From UBA7477 sp045602925 (GTDB lineage: Bacteria > Bacillota > Clostridia > Oscillospirales > Ruminococcaceae), in contig JAZSCN010000009.1 in the NCBI GenBank assembly GCA_045602925.1, positions 28,099 through 92,098 of the forward strand: DNA of 64,000 nucleotides. Reading direction: 5' to 3'. The notes beneath the pieces were generated by a model. The model did no database searches and was not told the origin of the DNA. It worked only from the letters and a program-made list of their open reading frames with translations. Positions within the stretch are counted from its first letter, which is position 1. The number at the start of each line of letters is the position of its first letter. The translations under genes and the position numbers were made by a program. Positions 16,973 to 25,401 of this stretch are shown here, piece by piece.

Positions 16973-18016
16973 TTATTTATCACGATATTCCGGGAAAAAT
17001 CCACTACTAGAAGTAAGCTTTCTTACTTCAACAAGTTTTTTATATGCATCAGCTAAAAATATTTTTTTGCCAATACTAAATTGATGTGTTGTATTTCTAT
17101 TGAATGAATGTTTAAATTCATATAAGCTGTCTTCGTGAGAACCAAGTCCACCACCAAGGTGTAAAGATTTATATCCGTTTGTATTGCCCCATAAGGCTGC
17201 TTCATATAACAGCAAATTTGTGGGAGCATATTTTCTGTATTCTAATAGAGAACCCGATAAATGATAATTTAAAAATCCATTAGCTGCAATAAAAATTGAT
17301 GCAGCAATTATTTTTCCGTCAAGCTCAGCCCAAAATACACAAGACTCATTTTTTAAATCGTTCAGAATGCTATTGTAAAACTCTTCTGAGAAAAAATAAT
17401 AATCTGAAGCGTCATTAGCATCCATTGTTGTATTGTAAATTTGTCTGAATGTTTGATATATCGAAGGATATTGTCCGTGATAAACTTTAACGCCGGATTT
17501 AATTGCTTTTCTAATCATATTTCGATTTTTACTTGTAAAGTTTTCCCAAATGAGTTCGGGAGATGACAAATCTATAGCTATAGTCTTTCCCAAATCAACA
17601 ACTTCATAGTGTTCTCTTGAATAATTACTATTATTGAGCATCGGGTGATATCTGACAAACTCACTAACTATATTATTTTCTCTACACCATTGAGCATAAG
17701 TATCAAATAATTTATTAGCAGAACCATTGCCTTCAATCAACCAGCCACCATATCCATATGGAGTAACGAAATCAAAATATTGATTTTGCGCTATTATATT
17801 TGAAAATCTTTCATCATCAGATATATCACGTCTCATGATTACATTTATACCACGATTGTTTTCGTCTTCGTAGTAAAAAAGAATGGGCTCTCCATCGCCG
17901 TTAATTTGAAATGCTTTTACATATCCGGAAAGATAATATACGTCATAGTCAGAAAAAGACTTCACAACGTTGTCCCATTCAATTGATTGTTCAACGTTGT
18001 ATATTTTAATTGGCAC
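16973..18016 (-). CDS. FemAB/FemX-like aminoacyltransferase (GNAT-fold)
   Basis: A 347-residue cytoplasmic protein of the FemAB/BioF2-like double-GNAT family (COG2348). Visible marks are FDFVTPYGYGGW near residue 83, SEFVRYHPML, a basic helix SKNRNMIRKAIKSGVKV, WAELDGKIIAASIF, and the C-terminal YKSLHLGGGLG with FKHSFNR. Characterised members add amino acids from aminoacyl-tRNA to lipid-linked peptidoglycan precursors, so a role in cell-wall bridge formation or wall-polymer modification is likely; the acceptor here is unknown. Translation starts at GTG 18016 behind AAAGGAAG. It lies downstream of tRNA-Pro, and a hairpin separates the two. Confidence 0.8.
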   Translation of the reverse strand: MPIKIYNVEQSIEWDNVVKSFSDYDVYYLSGYVKAFQINGDGEPILFYYEDENNRGINVIMRRDISDDERFSNIIAQNQYFDFVTPYGYGGWLIEGNGSANKLFDTYAQWCRENNIVSEFVRYHPMLNNSNYSREHYEVVDLGKTIAIDLSSPELIWENFTSKNRNMIRKAIKSGVKVYHGQYPSIYQTFRQIYNTTMDANDASDYYFFSEEFYNSILNDLKNESCVFWAELDGKIIAASIFIAANGFLNYHLSGSLLEYRKYAPTNLLLYEAALWGNTNGYKSLHLGGGLGSHEDSLYEFKHSFNRNTTHQFSIGKKIFLADAYKKLVEVRKLTSSSGFFPEYRDK

Positions 18017-18101
18017 ATTAATCTTCCTTTCTACTTATAGTGCTTAAAAATATAGCGAATGTTATTTCTTCTCTGTTTTAAGAAAGTCTTAAATAAATGA
18101 A

Positions 18102-18132
18102 AAAGCCTTGAAGGAAAACCTACAAGGTTTTT
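18102..18132. terminator. Terminator behind tRNA-Pro
   Basis: AAAGCCTTG pairs with CAAGGTTTT across 12 nt (one G-U pair). The minus-strand side ends in CTTTTTC and the plus-strand side in TTTTTT. Confidence 0.7.
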
Positions 18133-18135
18133 TAC

Positions 18136-18212
18136 TGGTCGAGGTGACGGGACTTGAACCCACGGCCTCTGCGTCCCGAACGCAGCGCTCTACCAAACTG
18201 AGCCACACCTCG
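18136..18212 (-). tRNA. tRNA-Pro (anticodon CGG)
   Basis: The minus strand gives a complete 77-nt tRNA with encoded CCA. The acceptor stem is CGAGGTG/CACCTCG, the D-arm includes GGCTCAG and TTGGTAGAGC, and the anticodon stem CTGCG/CGCAG holds loop TTCGGGA with anticodon CGG. The T-arm is GTGGGTTCAAGTCCCGT. It decodes CCG. Confidence 0.97.
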
Positions 18213-18228
18213 AAATATTAACGTATGT

Positions 18229-18257
18229 ATTATATAACTTTTAGGTATGTTTGTCAA
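18229..18257 (-). promoter_or_regulatory. Consensus sigma-A promoter of tRNA-Pro
   Basis: On the minus strand: TTGACA (18257-18252), 17-bp spacer, TATAAT (18234-18229), both hexamers perfect. Confidence 0.9.
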
Positions 18258-18366
18258 GTAAATAAAAGTAATTATTTACCTTTAAGTCTATTTTTACAAA
18301 ACTTATTATAATGGTTTGATTTCTTTAGTAACAACATCGTATTTTTATACCTAAATCCGTATTGAC

Positions 18367-18395
18367 TTGACATAGAATATTGGTTGTGATAAAAT
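18367..18395 (+). promoter_or_regulatory. Sigma-A promoter of the surface-polysaccharide operon
   Basis: TTGACA (18367-18372), 17-bp spacer, TAAAAT (18390-18395), about 40 bp before the first glycosyltransferase. Confidence 0.85.
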
Positions 18396-18433
18396 AGAGA
18401 ATGTATAATTATGTATAAATGTAAGGATTTGAG

Positions 18434-19279
18434 GTGAATCTGTTGCTGACTTATCCTAATACAAATTCTAATAAAGATTTAAAGCTTGACGTACTGATTT
18501 CTTGTATGCATCAGGACGATTTTTCTATACTTTCAAAGTCTAAAATCATCGGTGATGCTGTAATTATAAATCAATGTGATGAAAACGGATTTGCTCAATG
18601 CTCAACTTCATTTGGTACTGCAAAAATGTATTCTGTAAATGAGAGAGGACTTACAAGAAGCAGAAATCTAGCTATCGAAAAATCCGATGCAGATATTTGT
18701 CTTTTATGCGATGATGATGAAGTTTTTGAATATGATTACAGAAGAAAAATCATCTCTGCATACAAAAGATTAAAGGATGCCGACGTAATCATTTTTAAAA
18801 TGAAAAACAGAAAGCCTTCTTTCAAAAATAAGGTTAAAAGATTAAGATTCCCTTTAACTATGAAGGTTTCATCGTGGCAGATTTCATTTAGGCGCGAATC
18901 TATAATTAAAAATGATATTAAATTTGATGTTTTACTTGGTGCAGGTTCAGGTAATGGAGCCGAGGAAGAGCTTAAATTCTTGACCGATTGCGAAAAGAAA
19001 AAGCTTAAGATATACTATGTACCTGCTGAAATAGCTTCAGTTGCACAGACTCAGTCTACATGGTTCAATGGCTATGATAAAAAGTTCTTTAGAAACAGAG
19101 GGAACACCACAAGATATATTCTCGGTCTCCCGCTGGCTTCGTTATATGCAATATATTATGTTGTTATAAAGAAAAAAGAATATGCAAAGTATATTTCTAC
19201 AAAAGACGCTTTTATATCGATTTTCAAAGGTATATTTGAAAATAAGATATCTAAGCTAAAAAAGAAAGAGTATAAGTAA
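18434..19279 (+). CDS. GT2-like glycosyltransferase
   Basis: A 281-residue GT-A-fold protein. Evidence is the N-terminal strand LDVLISCMHQDD, NERGLTRSRNLAI with the conserved Asn/Arg of family 2, LLCDDDEVFEYD as the DxD metal/sugar-nucleotide site (near residue 95), and a GAGSGNGAEEELKFL motif corresponding to the usual G.G...EE region. It should transfer a sugar in the cytoplasm during synthesis of a surface glycan. The start is uncertain: GTG 18434 has AAGGA upstream, and TTG 18443 has GAGGTG correctly spaced. It is first in an operon with another GT2, an ABC exporter and UDP-galactopyranose mutase. Confidence 0.8.
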   Translation: MNLLLTYPNTNSNKDLKLDVLISCMHQDDFSILSKSKIIGDAVIINQCDENGFAQCSTSFGTAKMYSVNERGLTRSRNLAIEKSDADICLLCDDDEVFEYDYRRKIISAYKRLKDADVIIFKMKNRKPSFKNKVKRLRFPLTMKVSSWQISFRRESIIKNDIKFDVLLGAGSGNGAEEELKFLTDCEKKKLKIYYVPAEIASVAQTQSTWFNGYDKKFFRNRGNTTRYILGLPLASLYAIYYVVIKKKEYAKYISTKDAFISIFKGIFENKISKLKKKEYK

Positions 19280-19314
19280 TATGGCTTAAGTGCCAAAATA
19301 AAGGAAGGTCTATT

Positions 19315-20352
19315 ATGGGCAAGATACTGTCTATTATTATTCCGTCGTATAATTGTGAAAAGTTTCTTGATAAATGTGTTTCATCAATGCTTTGTGAAGA
19401 AGTATTAGATAAGCTTGATATTATAATCGTAAATGACGGTTCTATCGACTCAACGGAGAGTATAGGACTAAAATATGCAGAAAAGTATCCATCGTCAATA
19501 AGGGTTATATCTCAAGAAAACAAAGGTCATGGTGGTGCACTAAACACCGGCCTTTCTAATGCAATAGGTAAGTATTCTAAAGTTATTGATGCTGATGACT
19601 GGGTAGAAACTGATAATCTGCCTTTATTCATTGAAAAGCTCACAGAGATTGATTCTGATGTCGTTTTAACACATCATTATACTACCGATATATCAACAAA
19701 TGAGGTTAAGAAGTGGAAAAGCTATCCTCAGAGTTTTGGTAAAGCATATAATTTCAAAACAATTATGTCTAAATGGAATGACTTTTCAAGAAGTCTAACT
19801 TTTCACGGCATAACATATAATACCAAGTTTTACAAGAAATATTGCATACAGCTATCTGAGCATGTTTTCTATGAAGACCATGAATACGCGACGCATCCTT
19901 GTTGCTATGCTAAGAGTATAACACCACTTGATATTTTCATTTATAATTATCGTATCGGTGATGTAGCACAGAGTGTTTCTGATGAAAATCAGCTAAAGAG
20001 AATTTCACATACAAAGACTGTTATAGAAAGACTGGTTTCTGAGTATAAGAATTTAAGGTTACCGCAAAAGTGCAAGGGCAGAACCTATTATGCTATGAAA
20101 ACCCAGGGGATCCTTTTGAGCTATTTATCTACTGTTTTACTTGTGGAGAAAGATAAAAAACAGGGTAGAGTGCAAGCGAAACTTATGGTTGAATTTATTT
20201 TAGAGAATATGCCACAAGCTTTTAAGCTGGCAAAAAAACAATACAATACATTTATGCTTATGAATTATCTTCATATTGGCAAGAAAACATTTTCTAAAAT
20301 GCTCGAGTCTAAACTTTACAATAAGATTAAAGGAAAAAGAGATTTTAAATAA
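19315..20352 (+). CDS. Glycosyltransferase family 2
   Basis: A 345-residue GT2 enzyme with the classic beginning LSIIIPSYNCEKFLDKCVSS, the nucleotide-sugar motif IIIVNDGSIDST (about residues 37-48), ENKGHGGALNTGLSNA and the DxD in KVIDADDWV (near residue 95). An acidic EDHEYATHPC motif may hold the catalytic base. It should act in the cytoplasm on a lipid-linked glycan before export by the ABC transporter encoded next. Its stop lies 12 bp before the permease start, and AAGGAAGG precedes its ATG. Confidence 0.9.
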   Translation: MGKILSIIIPSYNCEKFLDKCVSSMLCEEVLDKLDIIIVNDGSIDSTESIGLKYAEKYPSSIRVISQENKGHGGALNTGLSNAIGKYSKVIDADDWVETDNLPLFIEKLTEIDSDVVLTHHYTTDISTNEVKKWKSYPQSFGKAYNFKTIMSKWNDFSRSLTFHGITYNTKFYKKYCIQLSEHVFYEDHEYATHPCCYAKSITPLDIFIYNYRIGDVAQSVSDENQLKRISHTKTVIERLVSEYKNLRLPQKCKGRTYYAMKTQGILLSYLSTVLLVEKDKKQGRVQAKLMVEFILENMPQAFKLAKKQYNTFMLMNYLHIGKKTFSKMLESKLYNKIKGKRDFK

Positions 20353-20364
20353 TTGGAGGCAAAA

Positions 20365-21261
20365 ATGGCAACTATCAAAGAAAAAGTCAAGCCCAAGGAA
20401 GGATCATTCTTTGAGACTTTCAAGTACAAAGACTTACTTTATCAGTTAGTATCTAGAGACATAAAGCTAAAGTATAGAAGAAGCTTTTTGGGTTATGTAT
20501 GGAGTATACTCAATCCACTTCTTATAATGATAATTATGTCTGTAGTTTTCTCATTCCTGTTCCAGAGAAACCTTGCTTTATTTCCGATTTATCTGCTTGC
20601 AGGACGAACAATGTTTGAGTTTGTTAATCACTCAGGTCAAAGAGCGCTTAACTCAATTACTGACAATTCTGCACTTTTAAAGAAAACCTATGTTTCTAAG
20701 TTTATGTTTCCACTATCAAAAATAACCGCTGCTATGGTTGACCTTGTATTCAGTCTTGGAGCTATGGTTATTGTAATGGTTTTCTTTTCAATCAAGGAAG
20801 GAAGATGTCTTTTTTCTCTTGCAAATTTTGGTATTTTTATTGTAATAGTAGAAGCCTACATCTTTGCAATAGGATTTGGTATTTTCTTAGCACAGCTTCA
20901 TGTGTTTTTTAGAGATATCAAGTATATTTATACTGCTTTTATGACTGCTTTAACATATTGTTCAGCTATCTTCTATGATATCGGAATGTTTTATGATAAG
21001 GCAAAGCAACAAATCGATGCCGGTTCTGAACCATTCGCCAAATATCTTGCTTGGATAATTGAACATCTTAACCCTATATATATCTACATCAAGCAATTCA
21101 GATATTTTGTTTGGGTTCCTACACTTGAGTCATCAACACCAAGCTGGGCACAGATTTCAGGTATGGACTTTATCCTTGGTTTTGGTTTTGCATTTTTAAT
21201 GCTTATTATCGGTACATTTGCCTTTAAGCGTAACCAGGATAAATTTATACTTTATATTTAG
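20365..21261 (+). CDS. Polysaccharide ABC exporter, permease subunit (Wzm/TagG type)
   Basis: A 298-residue ABC-2 permease with six hydrophobic helices. Family marks are YKDLLYQLVSRDIKLKYRRS in the amphipathic N-terminal segment, GYVWSILNPLLIM at helix 1, and HVFFRDIKYIYTAF before the last helices. Members of this Wzm/TagG/RfbA group export lipid-linked O-antigen-like polymers or teichoic acid. ATG 20365 follows TTGGAGG with good spacing. The ATPase starts 11 bp downstream. Together with two GT2 enzymes and Glf, it points to a galactofuranose-containing surface polymer. Confidence 0.9.
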   Translation: MATIKEKVKPKEGSFFETFKYKDLLYQLVSRDIKLKYRRSFLGYVWSILNPLLIMIIMSVVFSFLFQRNLALFPIYLLAGRTMFEFVNHSGQRALNSITDNSALLKKTYVSKFMFPLSKITAAMVDLVFSLGAMVIVMVFFSIKEGRCLFSLANFGIFIVIVEAYIFAIGFGIFLAQLHVFFRDIKYIYTAFMTALTYCSAIFYDIGMFYDKAKQQIDAGSEPFAKYLAWIIEHLNPIYIYIKQFRYFVWVPTLESSTPSWAQISGMDFILGFGFAFLMLIIGTFAFKRNQDKFILYI

Positions 21262-21272
21262 GAGGTTTAGCA

Positions 21273-22082
21273 ATGAATGAAGTAATTAATACGCCTTCTG
21301 AAAATGAATATATCATTGATGTTGATAATGTTACAGTAAGATTTAATAAGGCTACTGAAAAAATCAATGACCTTAAAGAGTATTTTATAAAGCTTGTAAA
21401 AGGTCAGCTAATGTTCCAAGAGTTTTTAGGTTTAAAAGACGTAAGTTTAAAGATAAAAAAAGGTGAAGCCTGGGCTATTATTGGCACCAATGGTAGTGGT
21501 AAATCAACACTTCTAAAGGTTATCAGCAAGATTTTAAAACCATATAAGGGTTCGGTTACGGTCAACGGCTCTGTCGCTTCTCTCATTGAGCTCGGCGCAG
21601 GTATTGACCCAAGACTTACAGCAAGAGAAAATATTTATCTCAACGGATGCCTTCTAGGTTATAGTAAGAAATTTATCGAAGAAAGATTTGATGAAATAGT
21701 AGAGTTTGCAGAGCTGGAAGAATTTCTCGATTCACCTGTAAAAAACTTTTCGTCAGGTATGAAATCCAGACTTGGCTTTTCAGTTGCAACAATGGTTGAA
21801 CCAGATATCCTTATTGTAGACGAGGTTTTGGCTGTTGGTGACGTTCTTTTCAAAAAGAAATGTATGGCAAAAATGAAGCAGATGCTCAAAAACGGTACAA
21901 CCCTCTTGATTGTTTCGCATAATATGAATCATATCCAAACAATGTGTGATAAAGCTATATGGCTTAATAAGGGTATGGTTGTTAAGCAAGGCGATATGAA
22001 AGAGGTTTGTGATGAGTATTTAGAAACCATTGAAGAAAGAAAGGCTAAGGAAAAGGCCGAAAAAACTAAGAAAAGCAAATAA
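21273..22082 (+). CDS. Polysaccharide ABC exporter, ATP-binding subunit (Wzt/TagH type)
   Basis: A 269-residue ATPase energising the upstream permease. Motifs are Walker A GTNGSGKST (71-79), ASLIELGAGIDPRLTARENI as the Wzt/TagH-specific stretch (20 residues), the signature NFSSGMKSRLGF, Walker B DILIVDEVLAVGD and the VSHNMNHI switch. It lacks the large C-terminal carbohydrate-binding domain of long Wzt proteins, so it resembles the TagH/short Wzt type. The C-terminus is a charged Lys/Glu tail. It sits 11 bp after the permease and 28 bp before glf. Confidence 0.92.
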   Translation: MNEVINTPSENEYIIDVDNVTVRFNKATEKINDLKEYFIKLVKGQLMFQEFLGLKDVSLKIKKGEAWAIIGTNGSGKSTLLKVISKILKPYKGSVTVNGSVASLIELGAGIDPRLTARENIYLNGCLLGYSKKFIEERFDEIVEFAELEEFLDSPVKNFSSGMKSRLGFSVATMVEPDILIVDEVLAVGDVLFKKKCMAKMKQMLKNGTTLLIVSHNMNHIQTMCDKAIWLNKGMVVKQGDMKEVCDEYLETIEERKAKEKAEKTKKSK

Positions 22083-22110
22083 ATTTTATATATTAACGGA
22101 GGGAAATTCA

Positions 22111-23226
22111 ATGACTAAAAAATACGATTACCTTATAGTAGGTGCAGGACTTTATGGTGCAGTTTTTGCTTATGAAGCTAAGCGTAACGGAAAGAGTTGT
22201 CTTGTAATTGACAAGAGAAATCACATCGCAGGTAATATTTATACCGAAAAACGTAGTGATATAAATGTTCACGTTTATGGTGCACATATTTTCCATACAA
22301 GCGATAAGTTTATCTGGAACTATATACAACGCTTTGCTGAATTCAATCGCTATACCAATTCACCTGTAGCAAGATATAAGGATGAACTCTACAACTTACC
22401 ATTCAATATGAACACATTTGCTAAGATGTGGAATATAAGAACTCCTGATGAAGCTATGGCTATTATTGAGCAGCAGCGTAAGGAAATTACCGGTGAACCT
22501 AAGAATCTTGAAGAGCAGGCGATCTCACTCGTTGGTAGAGATATCTATGAAAAGCTTGTAAAATGTTATACAGAAAAACAGTGGGGTCGTGATTGTAAGG
22601 AGCTTCCTGCGTTCATCATCAAGAGACTTCCTGTAAGAATGACATTTGACAATAATTATTTTAATGATAGCTATCAGGGTATTCCAATCGGTGGTTATAC
22701 AAAGATTGTCGAAGCTATGCTCGATGGTGTTGATGTTATTCTTGAAAAGGATTATCTCAAAAATAAGGCTGAACTAGATGCTATAGCTGATAAGGTTGTA
22801 TATACCGGCCCTATCGACGCTTATTATGATTATTGCTACGGTAATCTTGAGTACAGAAGCGTTAGATTTGAAACCGAAGAACTCAGCACTCCTAACTATC
22901 AAGGTAACGCCGTAGTTAACTATACAGATGGCGATACACCGTTTACAAGAATTATTGAACATAAGTTCTTTGAATTCGGTACACAGCCAACTACTATTAT
23001 TTCCAGAGAATATTCTGCTGAGTGGAAGCCAGGTGACGAGCCTTACTATCCTGTTAATAATGAAAAGAATGGCGAGCTTTACTTAAAGTATAAGACTCTT
23101 GCTGACAATGAAAAGAATGTTATCTTTGGTGGAAGACTTGGCGAATACAAGTATTATGACATGGACAAGGTTATTGTAGCTGCCCTTGAAGCTGTCAAGA
23201 AGGAATTTGGCAAAGTAAGCGAATAA
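22111..23226 (+). CDS. glf: UDP-galactopyranose mutase
   Basis: A flavoenzyme that interconverts UDP-galactopyranose and UDP-galactofuranose in the cytoplasm. The 371-residue protein starts with the FAD-binding YLIVGAGLYGAVFAYEAK and continues with RNHIAGNIYTE, then VHVYGAHIFHTSD, a Glf hallmark. Later come EKQWGRDCKELP, VYTGPIDAYYDY and a C-terminal GGRLGEYKYYDMD, the FAD/substrate-contacting end. ATG 22111 follows GGAGGG. As the last gene of the operon it implies that the exported polymer contains Galf. Confidence 0.96.
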   Translation: MTKKYDYLIVGAGLYGAVFAYEAKRNGKSCLVIDKRNHIAGNIYTEKRSDINVHVYGAHIFHTSDKFIWNYIQRFAEFNRYTNSPVARYKDELYNLPFNMNTFAKMWNIRTPDEAMAIIEQQRKEITGEPKNLEEQAISLVGRDIYEKLVKCYTEKQWGRDCKELPAFIIKRLPVRMTFDNNYFNDSYQGIPIGGYTKIVEAMLDGVDVILEKDYLKNKAELDAIADKVVYTGPIDAYYDYCYGNLEYRSVRFETEELSTPNYQGNAVVNYTDGDTPFTRIIEHKFFEFGTQPTTIISREYSAEWKPGDEPYYPVNNEKNGELYLKYKTLADNEKNVIFGGRLGEYKYYDMDKVIVAALEAVKKEFGKVSE

Positions 23227-23239
23227 TGGATTTAGATTT

Positions 23240-23271
23240 ATTGCTGTGATTTTTGTCACAGCAATAGTTTT
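23240..23271 (+). terminator. Terminator of the surface-polysaccharide operon
   Basis: ATTGCTGTGA (23240-23249) pairs perfectly with TCACAGCAAT (23256-23265), followed by AGTTTT. Confidence 0.85.
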
Positions 23272-23308
23272 AAAACTGTATTTTATATAATCGAAATGGA
23301 CTGTTTTT

Positions 23309-23704
23309 ATGAATAATATTAATGAAGCCAGAGAGTATTTTTCTAATGACAAATTTGCTACAGATGCTGCAGGAATAATTATCGAAGAATGTAAAGAACA
23401 GTATTCAAAATGCTCAATGAAGATTATGCCTATCCACAAAAATGCAGTAGGTCAGGTTATGGGTGGCGCAATTTATACACTTGCCGATTTTTCTTTTGCA
23501 GTAGCATCTAATTTTGCCGGAGTTCCAACAGTTACAACTACAAGCAGCATTTCTTTTCTCTGCTCAGCTAAAGGCGACACATTACTTGCAGAATGTAGGC
23601 CTATAAAGGAAGGCAAAAGAATGTGCTTTTATCAAGTTGAGATTACCGATAATCTAGGTTCTTTAGTCGCAATAGTTAGCATTTCAGGTATTCATTTAGG
23701 ATAA
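23309..23704 (+). CDS. PaaI/YbgC-like hotdog-fold thioesterase
   Basis: A 131-residue single hotdog domain. Marks are HKNAVGQVMGGAIYTLADFS, where VMGGAIYTLAD is the substrate-binding helix start of PaaI-type acyl-CoA thioesterases, then TTSSISFLCSAKGD on the central strands and YQVEITDNLGSLVA at the end. It should hydrolyse an acyl- or aryl-CoA thioester, specificity unknown. It is followed after 4 bp by a HAD phosphatase gene. The ribosome site is weak. Confidence 0.8.
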   Translation: MNNINEAREYFSNDKFATDAAGIIIEECKEQYSKCSMKIMPIHKNAVGQVMGGAIYTLADFSFAVASNFAGVPTVTTTSSISFLCSAKGDTLLAECRPIKEGKRMCFYQVEITDNLGSLVAIVSISGIHLG

Positions 23705-23708
23705 TTAT

Positions 23709-24359
23709 ATGAGATATAAGCTTGCTGTATTTGACTTAGACGGCACAATTCTTGATACCCTTGAAGATTTGTGCGATAGTGTAAATTTTGCACTGGATAG
23801 TTTCTGCTTTCCGAATAGAACGCTTGATGAAGTTAGAAAATTTGTTGGTAATGGAATTTATAATTTAATTATTAAGTGTGTTCAACCAAATGCCTCAGAA
23901 AGCGAAATAAATGCTGTTTTTGAAGCTTTTAAAAAGCACTACATTACTAACTGTTACAACAAAACAAAGCCATACGAGGGCATCTATGAGCTTCTAAAAG
24001 CACTTTCTGAAAACGGTGTAATGCTTGCGGTTCTTTCTAACAAAGCACAAAATGCCGTAACTGAGCTATGTAACAGATACTTTAACGACTGTAATTTTAC
24101 TGCTTGCTACGGAGAAAGGCAGGGGATTTCAAGAAAGCCTGCTCCTGATTCGCTTTTGTCTATACTCAATATGCTTGGCGTTTCTAAGGATGAAACAATA
24201 TACATTGGCGATTCTGAAGTTGATATAAAAACCGCGAGCAATGCTAATGTTAACGCAATTTTTGTAAGCTGGGGTTTCAGAGATAAAAAAGTACTTGTAG
24301 ATAATGGTGCTAAAACTATTGTCGATAAGCCTGACGAACTTATAAAATACATTCTATAA
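23709..24359 (+). CDS. HAD-superfamily phosphatase (phosphoglycolate phosphatase-like)
   Basis: A 216-residue HAD hydrolase. Motif I is VFDLDGTILDT with nucleophile Asp9 and Asp11, motif II is AVLSNKA, the motif III lysine lies in SRKPAPDSLL, and motif IV is YIGDSEVDIKTA. The helical cap between motifs I and II is the Gph/PgmB type. It dephosphorylates a small phosphorylated metabolite such as 2-phosphoglycolate, or acts as a housecleaning phosphatase. It is packed between the thioesterase (4 bp) and the MscS gene (17 bp), so it is likely co-transcribed. Confidence 0.85.
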   Translation: MRYKLAVFDLDGTILDTLEDLCDSVNFALDSFCFPNRTLDEVRKFVGNGIYNLIIKCVQPNASESEINAVFEAFKKHYITNCYNKTKPYEGIYELLKALSENGVMLAVLSNKAQNAVTELCNRYFNDCNFTACYGERQGISRKPAPDSLLSILNMLGVSKDETIYIGDSEVDIKTASNANVNAIFVSWGFRDKKVLVDNGAKTIVDKPDELIKYIL

Positions 24360-24376
24360 TCGAAGGAGGACAAACG

Positions 24377-25198
24377 ATGTCCTGGGAAAAATTTTTAGAC
24401 CTTATGTTTGACTTAATTTCCTCTATTGGAATCAAACTGATATGCTCTATTATAATTTTCATTATAGGCGTAAAGCTTATAAAATGGCTAAGCAGAATTA
24501 TTAAAACTAGTAAAAAGCTCGACAACATTGAAAGCGGTGTGCGCACATTCCTTTCTAGCTTTGTTGTAGTTGTCTTGTACATTGTATTATTCATAACAAT
24601 TGCGATGATTATAGGCATACCAACTACATCGTTTATTGCTGCTCTTGCATCAGCTTTTGCAGCTATCGGTCTTGCATTGCAGGGAACTCTCAGCAATTTT
24701 GCCGGCGGTATTATGATACTTATATTTAAGCCTTTTAAGGTAGGCGACTACATCTGTGCGCCAAAAGAGGATGCAGAGGGTACAGTTGAAGAGATAAGCC
24801 TTGTCTATACAATTCTAAAAATGCCTGATAATACGGTAGTTACTATTCCTAACGGAACCCTTACAAATTCTGTTGTTAAAAATCTAACTTCTGTAGAACT
24901 AAGACGTGTTGATATCGATTTTACAACATCTTATGATTGCGATATTGATAAAGTCAAAGGCATACTTATGGGTATTGTAAGCTCACATCCTTTAATTCAA
25001 AAGGACCCTGAACCGACCGCAAGACTTTCGCAACACTCTGATAGTGCCCTGGTGTATAGTGTGAAGGCTTGGTGTAAAACCGAAGTTTATTGGGATGTTC
25101 GATTTGACCTTATGGAAACTGTAAAGAAGGAATTTGACAAAAATAACATTACAATTCCATATCCCCAGCTTGATATTCATATGACAGATAACAATTAG
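24377..25198 (+). CDS. Small-conductance mechanosensitive channel, MscS family
   Basis: A 273-residue membrane protein that opens on membrane tension to release solutes during osmotic downshock. Three hydrophobic helices occupy the first 120 residues. The pore helix and following beta domain show AAIGLALQGTLSNFAGGIMI and FKPFKVGDYICAP, the MscS signature. The alpha/beta C-terminal domain ends with VKKEFDKNNITIPYPQ, also typical. The length fits the minimal MscS type. AAGGAGG precedes the ATG and a hairpin follows the stop. Confidence 0.93.
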   Translation: MSWEKFLDLMFDLISSIGIKLICSIIIFIIGVKLIKWLSRIIKTSKKLDNIESGVRTFLSSFVVVVLYIVLFITIAMIIGIPTTSFIAALASAFAAIGLALQGTLSNFAGGIMILIFKPFKVGDYICAPKEDAEGTVEEISLVYTILKMPDNTVVTIPNGTLTNSVVKNLTSVELRRVDIDFTTSYDCDIDKVKGILMGIVSSHPLIQKDPEPTARLSQHSDSALVYSVKAWCKTEVYWDVRFDLMETVKKEFDKNNITIPYPQLDIHMTDNN

Positions 25199-25204
25199 AA
25201 AGAC

Positions 25205-25230
25205 AGCCTTGCAGAAATTGCAAGGCTTGA
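25205..25230 (+). terminator. Hairpin after mscS
   Basis: AGCCTTGCA (25205-25213) pairs perfectly with TGCAAGGCT (25219-25227). The T-run is missing, so termination may be weak. Confidence 0.55.
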
Positions 25231-25288
25231 TTCGTTTAAAGTTATAAAAACAAGTTCATTATATATAAGTTGCGATTCTTAATCGCTC

Positions 25289-25318
25289 TTGACATAACCC
25301 ACAAGAAAATAGTATAAT
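25289..25318 (+). promoter_or_regulatory. Sigma-A promoter of the Fe-S/pyruvyltransferase fusion gene
   Basis: TTGACA (25289-25294), 18-bp spacer, TATAAT (25313-25318). The leader has an 8-bp perfect hairpin, CCTATAAA/TTTATAGG (25346-25353 and 25366-25373). Confidence 0.8.
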
Positions 25319-25401
25319 ATAATTTGATGAAAACTTGAATATTACCCTATAAATGATATGAATTGTTTATAGGTTACCATTAACAATGGAGGTTTATTTC
25401 C

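Noticed and set aside
18060..18435. Riboswitch or T-box in the tRNA-Pro/polysaccharide intergenic region
   Set aside because: Apart from the tRNA, its terminator and two promoters, no T-box core or large conserved fold is visible; the leader after the 18395 promoter is only about 30 nt.
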